45,530 nt of DNA, taken from assembly GCA_024277855.1 (NCBI GenBank), contig JAJRUJ010000098.1, positions 1 to 45,530 of the forward strand. The letters are read 5' to 3'. Positions 16,615 through 26,693 of this stretch are shown here, one piece after another. Position numbers and translations under genes: made by a program. This DNA is from Candidatus Zixiibacteriota bacterium (GTDB lineage Bacteria; Zixibacteria; MSB-5A5; WJJR01; JAJRUJ01). The notes under the pieces are model-generated. The model had not been told where the DNA came from. It ran no database searches and saw nothing but the letters and a program-made list of their open reading frames with translations. Position 1 is the stretch's first letter. Each line of letters opens with the position of its first letter.

Positions 16615-16650
16615 GGGCAGGCGTGGCCCGGAGCTCTGGCTCCGGGTTTC
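16615..16650. repeat. REP-like hairpin with GTGG head between convergent genes
   Basis: GGCAGGCGTGG is followed directly by the perfect stem CCCGGAGC-TCTG-GCTCCGGG (16627-16646) and then TTTC. The head is the same as in the element at 5289-5359 (minus strand), and the hairpin is nearly the same as one at 44469-44489. It sits between the convergent ends of hutH and the RCK transporter gene, so it may also act as a two-way terminator. Confidence 0.65.
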
Positions 16651-16745
16651 AAGGCCCGATTCAATTATTGGGAATCCTCCTGCTGCCAGAAACGCCGGGT
16701 GGGCTATCTATCAATGTCGATAGAAATAGTTGGCCTTGCACCCGC

Positions 16746-18443
16746 CTATTCGTCTTCGGTGCGATTGCTAATAAGCGCACGCTGCCGAAAGATTTGTTTC
16801 GCATCGACCTGGTGCCGATGCAGAACACGGGAAGCAACCTCCACCGCCGACTCCCGTTCGGCCGCGATCACCTCGTTAGCCCCGGCGGCCAGCAGTGGTT
16901 CAATATCCAGCAGATAATATGTTCGCACGATGATATATAAATCCGGGGCCAGACCTCGGGCTGTTCTCACGGCTCGTTCCGCCGCGGAAGGGTCGTTGAT
17001 TACCAGGATCAATTCTTTCGCCCGTGTCGCCCCCAGTTGTACAAGCACTTCGTTGCTGGTGATATCACCAAAAAAAACGTGCCGCCCCTGCCGACCGGCC
17101 GACTGAACATTTTCGATATTAATATCCACAATCACGTTGGGAATGCCGCACTCGTCCAGCGCCCGGGCCAGTTCCAAACCAGCGAATCCATATCCACCAA
17201 TAATAACATAATCTTGCATGGTGCGGATGCGGTCGACGGCATCCTCGGCCGGAGCAACATTCATCAGACGAGTCAAAATGCGAATCTTGCCGGCACCGGC
17301 AACCAGTCGAGGACCAAAGGCCAGAGCAAACGGCGTTAAAAACATGGACAGAACAGCTGCCGTCAACAGATTGCTTTCGAGCGGTTCAGTGACTAAACCA
17401 CTTCCCTTGGCGGCAAACGACAGCACAAGAGAAAACTCACCAATCTGGGCCAACGCAACTGCGGACAATAAACACACTCTGAGCGGCATTCGGATGATGA
17501 GGGCAGCGATAAAGACGATGAGGGCTTTGCCAAACAGGATGTCGGCCAGAAGAAACAGTATCGGCACAAGGTTCTCGAGTAAGACCGCCGGCGCAAGCAA
17601 CATTCCTACTGAGACGAAGAACAAACTGGAAAACACCTCGCGAAATGAGATGAGGTCGGCAAGCGCCTGGTGACGGTATTCACTGCCGGCGACAACCAAT
17701 CCGGCCAGAAATGCGCCAATTGCAAGTGTCGCCCCGGAGGTGGTAATAAGCCATGCCGTGCCGCTACAGATAACGAATATTGTCAGAATGAATAGATGCC
17801 GCTGTCGTGTTTTGGCGACAAATTTTAGCAGGCGCGGGACGATAAGATACGCGGCGAATAATACCCCAACGACAATCGCCACTGAAGACAGCAAAGCGCC
17901 GAAAACATTCTGGGTGAAGTCACCCTGACCACTCAGGAAAGGAATCAACAACATCATCGGCACCACGGCAAAATCCTGAAAGACCAGGATACCCAGTATC
18001 AAACGCCCATGCGGTGCATCGACCTCACTTCTCTGTTGCAACCCCCTCAACACTATGGCTGTACTGGACAACGCGACAAGAAACCCCACAAAAACCGATG
18101 TGTTAAACGGCAAACCCCAAAATCTGGCAACAGCAAAGGCAGAGACAGTACTAAGGCCGACCTGGAGCAATCCGCCCATCAGGATTAATTTCCAAAGACG
18201 GCGCAGTTTATCCAGTGAAAGTTCCAGTCCGATGCCGAACAACAGGAGCGCCACCCCGATTTCCGCCAGAACCTCAACTTGCTGTACATCATTGATCAAC
18301 TCAAGACCCCGGGGGCCGACGAGGACCCCCGAAAGGATAAAACCGGCAATGGACGGCAATTTGAGCCGATGGAATACGATTACAATGATAACCGCGAATC
18401 CGAGGATGACCACGAGGTCTCGGAGATAGGCCAATTCATGCAT
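16746..18443 (-). CDS. CPA2-family monovalent cation:proton antiporter with RCK_N domain (Kef-type)
   Basis: A 565-residue inner-membrane transporter. Residues 1-385 form about 12 hydrophobic helices of the Na+/H+ exchanger (CPA2) fold, including LLLFGIGLELS, ALSSTAIVL and FQDFAVVPMM with the conserved D157. Residues about 410-530 are an RCK N-terminal (KTN) domain beginning YVIIGGYGFAG, a Rossmann nucleotide site with VDINIEN at the end of strand 2. Such proteins usually exchange K+ for H+ under nucleotide control. It is shorter than E. coli KefB/C and lacks a C-terminal RCK_C. No ancillary KefF/G is nearby. Ion specificity is inferred. The ribosome site at the ATG is weak. Confidence 0.9.
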   Translation of the reverse strand: MHELAYLRDLVVILGFAVIIVIVFHRLKLPSIAGFILSGVLVGPRGLELINDVQQVEVLAEIGVALLLFGIGLELSLDKLRRLWKLILMGGLLQVGLSTVSAFAVARFWGLPFNTSVFVGFLVALSSTAIVLRGLQQRSEVDAPHGRLILGILVFQDFAVVPMMLLIPFLSGQGDFTQNVFGALLSSVAIVVGVLFAAYLIVPRLLKFVAKTRQRHLFILTIFVICSGTAWLITTSGATLAIGAFLAGLVVAGSEYRHQALADLISFREVFSSLFFVSVGMLLAPAVLLENLVPILFLLADILFGKALIVFIAALIIRMPLRVCLLSAVALAQIGEFSLVLSFAAKGSGLVTEPLESNLLTAAVLSMFLTPFALAFGPRLVAGAGKIRILTRLMNVAPAEDAVDRIRTMQDYVIIGGYGFAGLELARALDECGIPNVIVDINIENVQSAGRQGRHVFFGDITSNEVLVQLGATRAKELILVINDPSAAERAVRTARGLAPDLYIIVRTYYLLDIEPLLAAGANEVIAAERESAVEVASRVLHRHQVDAKQIFRQRALISNRTEDE

Positions 18444-18838
18444 CTTGGTTTACCGTTACTGGACACGTACGTTGTACATCCAGCCAATTGAATTTCGCCG
18501 CGAGGCACCTGGCCTCCGATCGGTTTTTTCTCAAATTTAATGCCATCTTTTTTCCGCCGATACAACCTACCGCCTTTGAAATCAGTTGCAGCCGCGAGTA
18601 TCAGTGTAGAATATCACACCAATGCTGAAACTACAAGAATTTTACCATGGTGCCACGCCGGTGCATAACCCGCCGAGAACGGAGATCGCCCGGCGGCTGG
18701 GTGGCCGTGACCTTGGGGCCTGTTTATTTGCATCTGGTTGACGCTGTAGTGTGTTTGAACGAAAATCTATTTTATTCTTCTTCTGGATAAACCGGGTACC
18801 CCTTCGACTTGCATGGGCGGGCAGACCGCAATAATTGT

Positions 18839-18886
18839 GTCATTCCCGACGTCGCTCGTTAATACGGGCGACGAGCGGGAATCCAG
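18839..18886. repeat. Dispersed palindrome, GTCATTCCCG...CGGGAATCCAG
   Basis: GTCATTCCCGACGTCGCTCGT faces ACGAGCGGGAATCCAG, a long hairpin with inner arms GTCGCTCGT and ACGAGCG. It has the same ends as the unit at 5452-5500 but in the opposite orientation. Confidence 0.65.
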
Positions 18887-18907
18887 TTTGTTTTTGTTGC
18901 TTTTAAC

Positions 18908-18954
18908 GGGATTCCTGGTCCAGTTTGCCTCCGGCAAACGCCAGGAATGACTGG
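18908..18954. repeat. Dispersed palindrome, GGGATTCCTGG...CCAGGAATGACTGG
   Basis: The outer arms GGATTCCTGG and CCAGGAATGAC enclose an inner hairpin, GTTTGCC-TCC-GGCAAAC. Only about 20 bases separate it from the previous unit, which points the other way, so the two form a head-to-head pair. Confidence 0.65.
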
Positions 18955-19032
18955 TTATAATTATCTGCTGTGAGAAACTACCTAACCGTAGAGTGGCTTG
19001 CTGACTATTGGTTGCGACACCTTCGAATTGAA

Positions 19033-19773
19033 TTATACCGCCGTGCGTTGTCTGACTTGCGGCGCGGGTACGCCGGAGTATAACAGCAGATCCTGGTACA
19101 AATCGTTACCGTAGTCCTGCAGAAAAAATTCGCCGTCGATTCCCGACGATACCACCTCACGCGCCTGGTCGCAATTAAACATGAAATTGCCCGCCGCCGA
19201 CTCAACCTGCAGGAGAGTTTTGTTCCGGGGATCAGCCGGGCCGACTTTATCAATCGCTCCCCAGGGGATGAACAACTTCCGGGCCGGGAAAATTCCGGCT
19301 GATGGCGCAAAATAATGCACGCCCTCACTGGTCAGAGTCACAGTCGTGCGCCGCCGATGTTGCACCAGCGCGCGCAGAAACAAAACAGTTAATCCCGACC
19401 AGCCAACTAAAGCCAGAGAGAAAATCCAGAACCTGCCGGCAAAGAGTCCATCCGGATTGTGTTGGGCGGCCGCATAAAGTACCGGCAGGACCAGAAGCGG
19501 CATCACTCCGGTGCTGATCATGGCAACACGCATGAAAAGCCGGTATTTACCACGCAGGGCAAGCGAGTATACTCGTTCTCCGGTAAACAGTCTCGGCGCG
19601 GACCGCCGTGGTTCGGTAGTGTCTGTTTCTGCCGGTTGTCCGGCCCGCCGTACCCGCACCAGAACCAGCGTCAAAATCGTCGCTAAGACTAACACGAGGA
19701 CCAAAATCTGAATGCTCAGGGATTGTTCCAACGCAGTATTTCTCCTACCCGATTCAAGACCGAAAGCAGTCAT
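19033..19773 (-). CDS. Membrane protein of unknown function
   Basis: 246 residues with three likely transmembrane helices (about 21-40, 82-103 and 116-136), an Arg-rich linker between the first two, and a soluble C-terminal part from about 140. The C-terminal segment (TVTLTSEGVHYF, then RKLFIPWGAIDKV and LLQVESAAGNFMF) has the strand pattern of bacterial PH-like domains, where a W-x-x-I motif is common. This is only a resemblance. The start ATG at 19773 lacks a ribosome site, so the true start may be internal. No partner gene suggests a role. Confidence 0.65.
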   Translation of the reverse strand: MTAFGLESGRRNTALEQSLSIQILVLVLVLATILTLVLVRVRRAGQPAETDTTEPRRSAPRLFTGERVYSLALRGKYRLFMRVAMISTGVMPLLVLPVLYAAAQHNPDGLFAGRFWIFSLALVGWSGLTVLFLRALVQHRRRTTVTLTSEGVHYFAPSAGIFPARKLFIPWGAIDKVGPADPRNKTLLQVESAAGNFMFNCDQAREVVSSGIDGEFFLQDYGNDLYQDLLLYSGVPAPQVRQRTAV

Positions 19774-19949
19774 AATCTGTAATTACATTTATATTTTCGG
19801 CGGATTACCCGGAGAATTTGACCGGGCGATACAAAAGAACGGGGATTTCTGGTAATTATTGAAGGGGCAACGGCAGAGAGCGACTAAGTATGGGATTGAT
19901 CCCATTATTTTGTCAACGGAAATTGATATTAAAGCCAGGCAAGCAGGGA

Positions 19950-19974
19950 AATCAGCGGAATAATACCCGCTGTA
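19950..19974 (-). terminator. Possible terminator after the distal signal peptidase gene
   Basis: Stem CAGCGG / CCGCTG (19953-19958 with 19967-19972) just downstream of the lepB stop on the minus strand. It has only a short T-rich tail, so it is a weak candidate. Confidence 0.3.
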
Positions 19975-19983
19975 GAGGAAAGA

Positions 19984-20745
19984 TTAATCGATGATCGTTC
20001 CCAGCCGTTTCCAGCGGACCCGCGAGAAAAAATGGAACGAATTGTAGATAAACGAACGGCCCACCGAGATCGGGTCGGACCATTCCCAGTGCGGCGACTG
20101 CGGATCATCGCCCCATGACCAGTGGATTACCATCGCCTTGCCCATAATAAAATTACGCGGGACAAAACCCCAAAACCGGGAATCGTACGAGCGGTCGCGG
20201 TTGTCGCCCATCATGAAAAAATGCCCGGGCGGAACGGTCACCGGGCCATAGTTGTCGCGCGGCGAGCGTGACGCCGGGGCAAAACGGTTAGGGTCAACAA
20301 ATTTGACCCCCTTGTAGTTGTCGATACGGACATTATCAACAAAAACTACTTTATTGCGAATTTCCACGGTCTGGCCGCCGACTGCGATACAGCGTTTGAT
20401 ATAGTTGGTCGTGGAATCCCCGGGATATTTGAAAATGACCACATCGCCCGGTTCGGGATCGCGAATCGCCGGCAATTGCACATCGATCAACGGTAACCGT
20501 GAACCATAAAGGAATTTGTTGGCCAGCAAAAAATCACCAACCAGCAGAGTATCTTCCATTGATGTGCTGGGAATTTTGTAGGCCTCGACGATCGAGGTCT
20601 TGATAAAAAATGCCAGGACTAAGGCAATACCGAGCGATTTGGTATATTCCCAGAACAGGTTACCGTTCGGGGCTTTTTTCTTTTGTCCTTTCTTCCTCTG
20701 CTTTCCCACCTCAGCGCCGTTTCCCGCAACCACTGCGTTAGACAA
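19984..20745 (-). CDS. lepB: Signal peptidase I (second of a tandem pair)
   Basis: Cuts signal peptides from exported proteins at the periplasmic face of the inner membrane. 253 residues. A basic N-terminus and one membrane helix (about 36-50) precede the catalytic Ser62 in IPSTSMEDTL and general base K117 in NYIKRCIA, followed by GDNRDRSYDSRFWG. All S26 motifs are intact. The frame begins with TTG at 20745, overlapping the stop of the upstream paralogue by eight bases and preceded by GGGAA; an in-frame GTG at 20733 is the alternative. It is very similar to its neighbour through the catalytic region, for example STTNYIKRCIAVGGQTVE in both. Confidence 0.92.
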   Translation of the reverse strand: MSNAVVAGNGAEVGKQRKKGQKKKAPNGNLFWEYTKSLGIALVLAFFIKTSIVEAYKIPSTSMEDTLLVGDFLLANKFLYGSRLPLIDVQLPAIRDPEPGDVVIFKYPGDSTTNYIKRCIAVGGQTVEIRNKVVFVDNVRIDNYKGVKFVDPNRFAPASRSPRDNYGPVTVPPGHFFMMGDNRDRSYDSRFWGFVPRNFIMGKAMVIHWSWGDDPQSPHWEWSDPISVGRSFIYNSFHFFSRVRWKRLGTIID

Positions 20746-21481
20746 TCAATGTTCCCAGCCGCCCCCAGCGAACCCGGGAGAAAAAGTGGGCGGCGTTGTA
20801 GAAGACGGCTTTGCCCACCGACAGCGGATCAGACCATTCCCAGTTTGGGGCATTGGGGTCATCACCCCACGAACCGAGGATAATGATGGCTTTGGCCAGA
20901 ATCATCTTGCGGGGGACCGGCCCCCAAAAACGGGAATCGTATGAGTTGTCGCGATTGTCCCCCATCATGAAAAAATGATCTTGGGGAACGGTGTACGGCC
21001 CAAAATTATCCCGCCTGGTCACCGTACTCGGCAGGATGCGGTCCGCATCGGTATACTTGGCATGTTCCGGATTATCGAATACCACTCCGTCGACATAAAC
21101 GACCTTGTTCTTGATTTCCACGGTCTGGCCGCCGACCGCAATACAGCGCTTGATATAATTGGTTGTGGAATCCCCGGGATATTTGAAAACCACCACGTCA
21201 CCCGGTTCCGGATCGCGGATCGCCGGTAATTGCACGTCGAGCAGAGGCAGCCGGGCGCCATAAAGGAACTTGTTGCCAACCAGATAGTCATCGATCAGGA
21301 GTGTGTCCTCCATCGAGCCGCTGGGAATCCAATAGGCCTCGACAATCGACGTCTTGGCGATGAAAGCCAGGGCCAGCGCGATGGCGATCGTCTTGATCCA
21401 GTCGAAGAGACTGTCGCCATTCTTCGCCTGTTTTTTCTTCTTTGTTATTTTTGATTTCTTCTTTTTATTTTTGGCACTCAC
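20738..21481 (-). CDS. lepB: Signal peptidase I (first of a tandem pair)
   Basis: Membrane-bound S26 serine/lysine peptidase. 247 residues. The N-terminus is unusually lysine-rich (about 13 Lys in the first 20), then a single membrane helix (about 29-43). Catalytic S56 lies in IPSGSMEDTL and K111 in NYIKRCIA, with GDNRDNSYDSRFWG further on. The start is GTG at 21481, preceded by GGGGGA; no in-frame ATG gives a full protein. Its stop overlaps the second lepB. Both copies keep all catalytic residues, so they probably divide substrates rather than one being decayed. It follows rseP by 100 bases on the same strand. Confidence 0.93.
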   Translation of the reverse strand: MSAKNKKKKSKITKKKKQAKNGDSLFDWIKTIAIALALAFIAKTSIVEAYWIPSGSMEDTLLIDDYLVGNKFLYGARLPLLDVQLPAIRDPEPGDVVVFKYPGDSTTNYIKRCIAVGGQTVEIKNKVVYVDGVVFDNPEHAKYTDADRILPSTVTRRDNFGPYTVPQDHFFMMGDNRDNSYDSRFWGPVPRKMILAKAIIILGSWGDDPNAPNWEWSDPLSVGKAVFYNAAHFFSRVRWGRLGTLIV

Positions 21482-21581
21482 GCATAATCCCCCAAACAGA
21501 CAAAACCTGTTGGCTATCTCAAGATTCTATCTACATATACCCCGGCAGCGATGAATTGTTTCGCCCCACCAGAATCGACCG

Positions 21582-22634
21582 TCAACGCAGAAAATCGTTG
21601 AAGGTGACGTAACTGATGAATATCAGAATAAAAAACAGTCCAATCTGTTGAGCCACCGCCCGTTGTTTGAGCGTGGGGGCTTTGCCACGCAATTGTTCAT
21701 AAGCCAAAAAAACCAGGTGGCCGCCGTCGAGAACCGGGATCGGCAAAACATTAACAATAGCCAAATTGACCGAGAGAAAAGCCATCAACCACAGCAAATT
21801 GCCAAACCCCTGTCTGGCCGCCTCACCGGCAACTTTGGCGATAAAGACCGGCCCACCGATCATTTTTGGCGAGACCTGGCCGGTAATCAATCCATAGAGG
21901 AACCCAACAATCCCCTCACCGAATACCCAACTGCGCTGCAAACCCAGCCCGATTGCCTCAAAAAATCCGGCCGGCACCATTCGGTAGCCCTCGGCGATGC
22001 CGATCATTCCCTGCCGTGTCTTGACCCCGGCTTCGTTGAGTATCATCGTATCCAGCGGCACGACCCAACCCGAGAATATTTCGCCCTCGCGGGTCCAGGC
22101 GACCATCGTCGAGTCGCCCGGCCGGGCTTTAATAATTTTGGCCATTTCGGCAAAAGTAGTGACTGCCGTTCCGTTGACCGCGGTGACAATATCGTCGCTT
22201 TTGAGACCGATTGCCGCCGCCGGGCCGGCCTCCATCACCCCGCCGACGATCACCTGATTGGGGTCGATTTCGGGTTTGCCCTGGGCAAAAATCATCACCC
22301 AGCAAATGACTACAGCAGTCACGACATTGGCCAGCGGCCCGGCGATAATCACCGCCGCCCGCTGCAAAACGGTCTTGGACATGAATTCATCGGGCGCGCC
22401 GGTGACCTGGTCCTGCTCGGGGATTTCACCGGCCATCTTGACATACCCGCCGAGGGGAATCCAGGAAATGCAATATTCAGTGTCGCCAAAAGTTTTGCCG
22501 ATCATTTTCGGCGGAAAACCCAGCGAAAATCGTTCGACCCGGATGCCCACCCACTTGGCTACCAGAAAATGACCCAGTTCATGGACGAAGATCAGCACAC
22601 CCAAAACAAATATTGTCGCCAATGCAGTAATCAT
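21582..22634 (-). CDS. rseP: Site-2 metalloprotease RseP (M50 family)
   Basis: Intramembrane zinc protease that cuts transmembrane anti-sigma factors and remnant signal peptides. 350 residues. The first helix holds HELGH (18-22) with its zinc ligands and catalytic Glu. One PDZ domain lies at about 110-190 (AGPAAAIGLKSDDIVTAVNG). The third zinc ligand is in NVLPIPVLDGGH near the C-terminus, followed by a last helix. About four membrane segments in all. It has one PDZ domain rather than the two of E. coli RseP, as in many non-proteobacterial forms. It is 40 bases downstream of dxr, the usual dxr-rseP arrangement. No anti-sigma gene is in the window. Confidence 0.94.
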   Translation of the reverse strand: MITALATIFVLGVLIFVHELGHFLVAKWVGIRVERFSLGFPPKMIGKTFGDTEYCISWIPLGGYVKMAGEIPEQDQVTGAPDEFMSKTVLQRAAVIIAGPLANVVTAVVICWVMIFAQGKPEIDPNQVIVGGVMEAGPAAAIGLKSDDIVTAVNGTAVTTFAEMAKIIKARPGDSTMVAWTREGEIFSGWVVPLDTMILNEAGVKTRQGMIGIAEGYRMVPAGFFEAIGLGLQRSWVFGEGIVGFLYGLITGQVSPKMIGGPVFIAKVAGEAARQGFGNLLWLMAFLSVNLAIVNVLPIPVLDGGHLVFLAYEQLRGKAPTLKQRAVAQQIGLFFILIFISYVTFNDFLR

Positions 22635-22674
22635 GATTTATCCACCAACAGTATACGCGCTTGCGCTTGAATGG

Positions 22675-23853
22675 TTAGTCAATAGATCGGGTTTTCCCGG
22701 CCCTGATCGCGGCTTGTTCCCGCACCCAGCGGTCGGCCCGGTCTCCGGCCCGGTCGAGGTCTTCGAGTGTGGGGTTGTCGACCGACTGATGATTATCGAT
22801 TGCCCCCGCTATCAAATACATTATATCGGTGAATGCGATCTTGTCATTGAGGAATAATTCCACCGCAGTCTCATCGGCGGCATTAAATACTGCCGGATAG
22901 GTGCCTCCCTGTGCAATTACCCGGCGCGCCAGCGGCAATGCGGGGAATTTGTCCTGGTCGGGCGGCGCAAAGCTAAGATCACCACAGGCGGCCAGGTCGA
23001 ACGGTTCCCGGGGCAGATCAATCCGGTCCGGGTAAAGCAGCGCATATTGAATCGGCAGCTTCATATCCGGTACGCCCATTTGCGCGATGACCGAACTGTC
23101 GGCAAAACGCACCGCCGAATGGACAATCGACTGCGGGTGAATCACCACCTCGATATCGTCGGGCTTAACCCCGAACAACCAGACCGCCTCAATAATTTCA
23201 AACGCCTTGTTCATCATCGTCGCCGAATCGACCGTGATTTTCCGCCCCATTTTCCAGTTGGGATGAGCCAACGCTTCGGCTTTGGTAATGGCGGCGAAAG
23301 TGTCCAACGGCCGGGTGCGAAATGGCCCCCCCGAACCGGTGAGCAGGATTTTGTCGACTTCCTTTCCGGTTCCGGACTTGAGACACTGAAAGATCGCCGA
23401 ATGCTCCGAGTCGATCGGCAATATTTCGACACCGGCTTTTCTGGCAGCTTCGATGATAATCGAACCGGCAACCACCAGGGTTTCTTTATTCGCCAGACAG
23501 ATCCGTTTGCCGGTGTCGATTGCCGCCAGTGTTGGTTTGTACCCGGCCTTGCCGACAACGGCGATAACGGCGGTATCGGCTCCGCTCAGCGCCGCAATTT
23601 CGGTCAAAGCCATCGGACCGGAGTAGATTTCACCGGGGAATTTATCGAGACGGGAATGCAATACGCCCAACCGGGATTGGTCGGTCAGGGCAATGGCGGC
23701 AGGGCGATAGCGATTGGCCTGTTCGGCAAGTTCCCCGGCATTGGTGTTAGCCGCCAACCCGGCAACACAGAGACGGTCGGGGTGGGCCTCGACGATCCTG
23801 AGAACATTCTTGCCGATTGAGCCGGTGGAACCAAGGATAACCAACGAGCGCAT
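22675..23853 (-). CDS. dxr: 1-deoxy-D-xylulose 5-phosphate reductoisomerase
   Basis: Second enzyme of the MEP isoprenoid pathway, making 2-C-methyl-D-erythritol 4-phosphate with NADPH. 392 residues from the ATG at 23853 (MRSLVILGSTGSIG), preceded by AGGGGA; an in-frame TTG upstream at 23874 is unlikely. The NADPH loop GSTGSIG is at 8-14. Metal and substrate motifs are LANKETLV, PIDSEHSAIFQ, GSGGPFR, WKMGRKITVDSATMMNK and GVPDMKLPIQYAL. The long C-terminal helical domain is complete. The gene leads a dxr-rseP pair. Other MEP genes are not in the window. Confidence 0.96.
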   Translation of the reverse strand: MRSLVILGSTGSIGKNVLRIVEAHPDRLCVAGLAANTNAGELAEQANRYRPAAIALTDQSRLGVLHSRLDKFPGEIYSGPMALTEIAALSGADTAVIAVVGKAGYKPTLAAIDTGKRICLANKETLVVAGSIIIEAARKAGVEILPIDSEHSAIFQCLKSGTGKEVDKILLTGSGGPFRTRPLDTFAAITKAEALAHPNWKMGRKITVDSATMMNKAFEIIEAVWLFGVKPDDIEVVIHPQSIVHSAVRFADSSVIAQMGVPDMKLPIQYALLYPDRIDLPREPFDLAACGDLSFAPPDQDKFPALPLARRVIAQGGTYPAVFNAADETAVELFLNDKIAFTDIMYLIAGAIDNHQSVDNPTLEDLDRAGDRADRWVREQAAIRAGKTRSID

Positions 23854-23871
23854 CAAATCGCATCCCCTGCA

Positions 23872-23906
23872 CAAAATAAGGCGGAGTCATCGCGACCCCG
23901 CCTTAT
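23872..23906 (-). terminator. Terminator of the cyclophilin gene
   Basis: A 9-bp stem ATAAGGCGG / CCGCCTTAT (23876-23884 with 23898-23906). On the minus strand it ends in TTTT. It lies between the cyclophilin stop codon and the dxr start and should isolate the two transcripts. Confidence 0.75.
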
Positions 23907-23943
23907 AATACACGCCATTGCGGCGTGAAAACATACAAATTAT

Positions 23944-24618
23944 CTATTTATCCAGCAGTGTTGCCTTGATCAGGTATAGCGGTTCGACCGGATCGCTTTT
24001 CTCGCCATGTGCGTTGGGCTTCGTTTCGACGGCATTGAACTTGTCGATCACATCCAGGCCCTCCACCGCCTGGCCGAAGACCGTATACTTGTTGTCAAGG
24101 TTTGGAGTCGGGGCCAGGCAGATAAAAAACTGCGAACCCGCGGAATTCGGGTTCTGAGCGCGGGCCATCGAAAGCGTGCCCTTGACATGCTTCTTGTCGG
24201 AGAATTCGGCCTCAATAGTGTACCCCGGGCCGCCGGTGCCGTCACCCATCGGATCGCCGGTCTGCAAAACGAAGCCGGAAATCACGCGATGAATCTTGAG
24301 GGAATCGTAAAACCCGTTCTCGGTCAGGTAAACGAAATTTTTGCAATGCAACGGGGCAACGTCGGGCCACAGTTCGACCACGATATCTCCGAGGGTGGTT
24401 TCCAGTTTAACTTTGGGCTTTTCGCCCGCTTTGAAGGTGACCGAGTCGACACCCGCACGCGACAATTTAGGCATTACTTTCTCCTGTTTCTGGGCGGGTG
24501 GTTTTTCGGCCTGTTCGGCTTTCTTCTGTTCTTGTTGCGATTCCTCACCACCCTGGCAGCCGAGCGCCACCATTACGGTCAGTCCCAACAAGAGAACAAA
24601 CAACAGCGTTTTTTTCAT
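23944..24618 (-). CDS. Peptidyl-prolyl cis-trans isomerase, cyclophilin-type lipoprotein
   Basis: A 224-residue lipoprotein with a cyclophilin domain, expected to speed proline isomerisation in proteins folding outside the inner membrane. The start has AGAGGTGGAG upstream. A hydrophobic signal ends in lipobox VALGC; a Gln/Lys/Glu-rich linker (about 23-50) tethers the domain. The cyclophilin core is clear: KIHRVISGFVLQTGDP (catalytic Arg in HRVI), GDGTGGPGY, GTLSMAR and NSAGSQFFI, then YTVFGQAVEG. The family is often SurA-like in role, but its substrates are unknown. It lies downstream of the ATP synthase operon with about 140 bases between. Confidence 0.92.
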   Translation of the reverse strand: MKKTLLFVLLLGLTVMVALGCQGGEESQQEQKKAEQAEKPPAQKQEKVMPKLSRAGVDSVTFKAGEKPKVKLETTLGDIVVELWPDVAPLHCKNFVYLTENGFYDSLKIHRVISGFVLQTGDPMGDGTGGPGYTIEAEFSDKKHVKGTLSMARAQNPNSAGSQFFICLAPTPNLDNKYTVFGQAVEGLDVIDKFNAVETKPNAHGEKSDPVEPLYLIKATLLDK

Positions 24619-24709
24619 GCTCCACCTCTGTATTGGTTAAATAACTCAATTTTTCTCTTTGCCAGTATGTTGAGAATATGCAGAAATACCAACCGGAAAG
24701 TCACCTCCG

Positions 24710-24739
24710 GCGGGAAAAAATACCCTCTATTTTCCCCGC
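24710..24739 (-). terminator. Possible terminator after atpC
   Basis: An imperfect hairpin with outer arms GCGGG / CCCGC and A/T-rich inner arms, about 20 bases past the atpC stop on the minus strand. It lacks a clean terminal T-run, so transcription into the cyclophilin gene cannot be excluded. Confidence 0.35.
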
Positions 24740-24758
24740 GCCACGGGCAAATATCGGG

Positions 24759-25177
24759 CTAACGGTGTTCAACTGCAACGGTTTCAAAGATTTTTAGCCG
24801 ATTTTCCGCCCTTTTTATCCCGGCGACGGCCCGCTCGAAATCCAAACCTTCTTCCCGTTCAACTATCCGCTGTTTAGCCCGCTTGAGGGATGCCTTGGCC
24901 CGTTCAATGTCGATCTCGTCGGCATATTCGACCGCATCGGCCAAAACCGTGGCCTTATTGTTCGAGACCTCCAGAAATCCGCCGGAAATTGCCAGGTTGA
25001 TCTCGGTGGAAGCGCTCTTCTGGATAGTCAGCCGCCCCGGTTCAATCGGCGTGATTAACGGCGCGTGGTTGGCCAATACCCCCAGATACCCCAGCGCACC
25101 GGGCACAACAATCGACTCCACCTCCTCCTCAAAGAGGATATGCTCGGGCGTGACAATCGAGAGAATAAAACTGGCCA

Positions 25178-25178
<1 letters not shown>
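24759..25178 (-). CDS. atpC: ATP synthase F1 epsilon subunit
   Basis: Central-stalk subunit that couples rotation and restrains ATP hydrolysis. 139 residues. The N-terminal beta-sandwich has SIVTPEHILFEEEVESIVVPGALGYLGVL and NHAPLITPI; the C-terminal helical hairpin (about 90-139, rich in Arg/Lys/Glu) is complete. The ATG at 25178 overlaps the atpD stop (TGATG); a GTG three bases earlier is possible. Last gene of the operon. Confidence 0.95.
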
Positions 25179-26617
<1,439 letters not shown>

Positions 26618-26693
26618 TCACCTTTTTTTGCCGTATCCTCCGGGGCCTCTCCCCCGGTCGTCCGCCGGATCTCTTCGACCGACAGTCGTTGTG

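Larger units (their letters stand above)
18444..19032. other. Long intergenic region with two palindromic repeats
   Basis: About 590 bases between two minus-strand genes. No coding sequence was recognised. It holds two tandem palindromes of the GGATTCC...GGAATGAC type (18839-18954) and, near 18651-18675, GGTGCCACGCCGG, which on the minus strand reads as a GCGTGG head and may be a worn REP-like end. The 200 bases next to 18443 should carry the transporter's promoter, but no clear boxes were seen. Confidence 0.6.

Noticed and set aside
19984-21481. The lepB pair as an assembly duplication
   Set aside because: The two copies differ throughout, including N-termini and start codons, so they are true paralogues.
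21648-22670. A 340-codon plus-strand open frame opposite rseP
   Set aside because: Its translation is rich in His, Arg and Pro without any motif, typical of a frame opposite a real gene.
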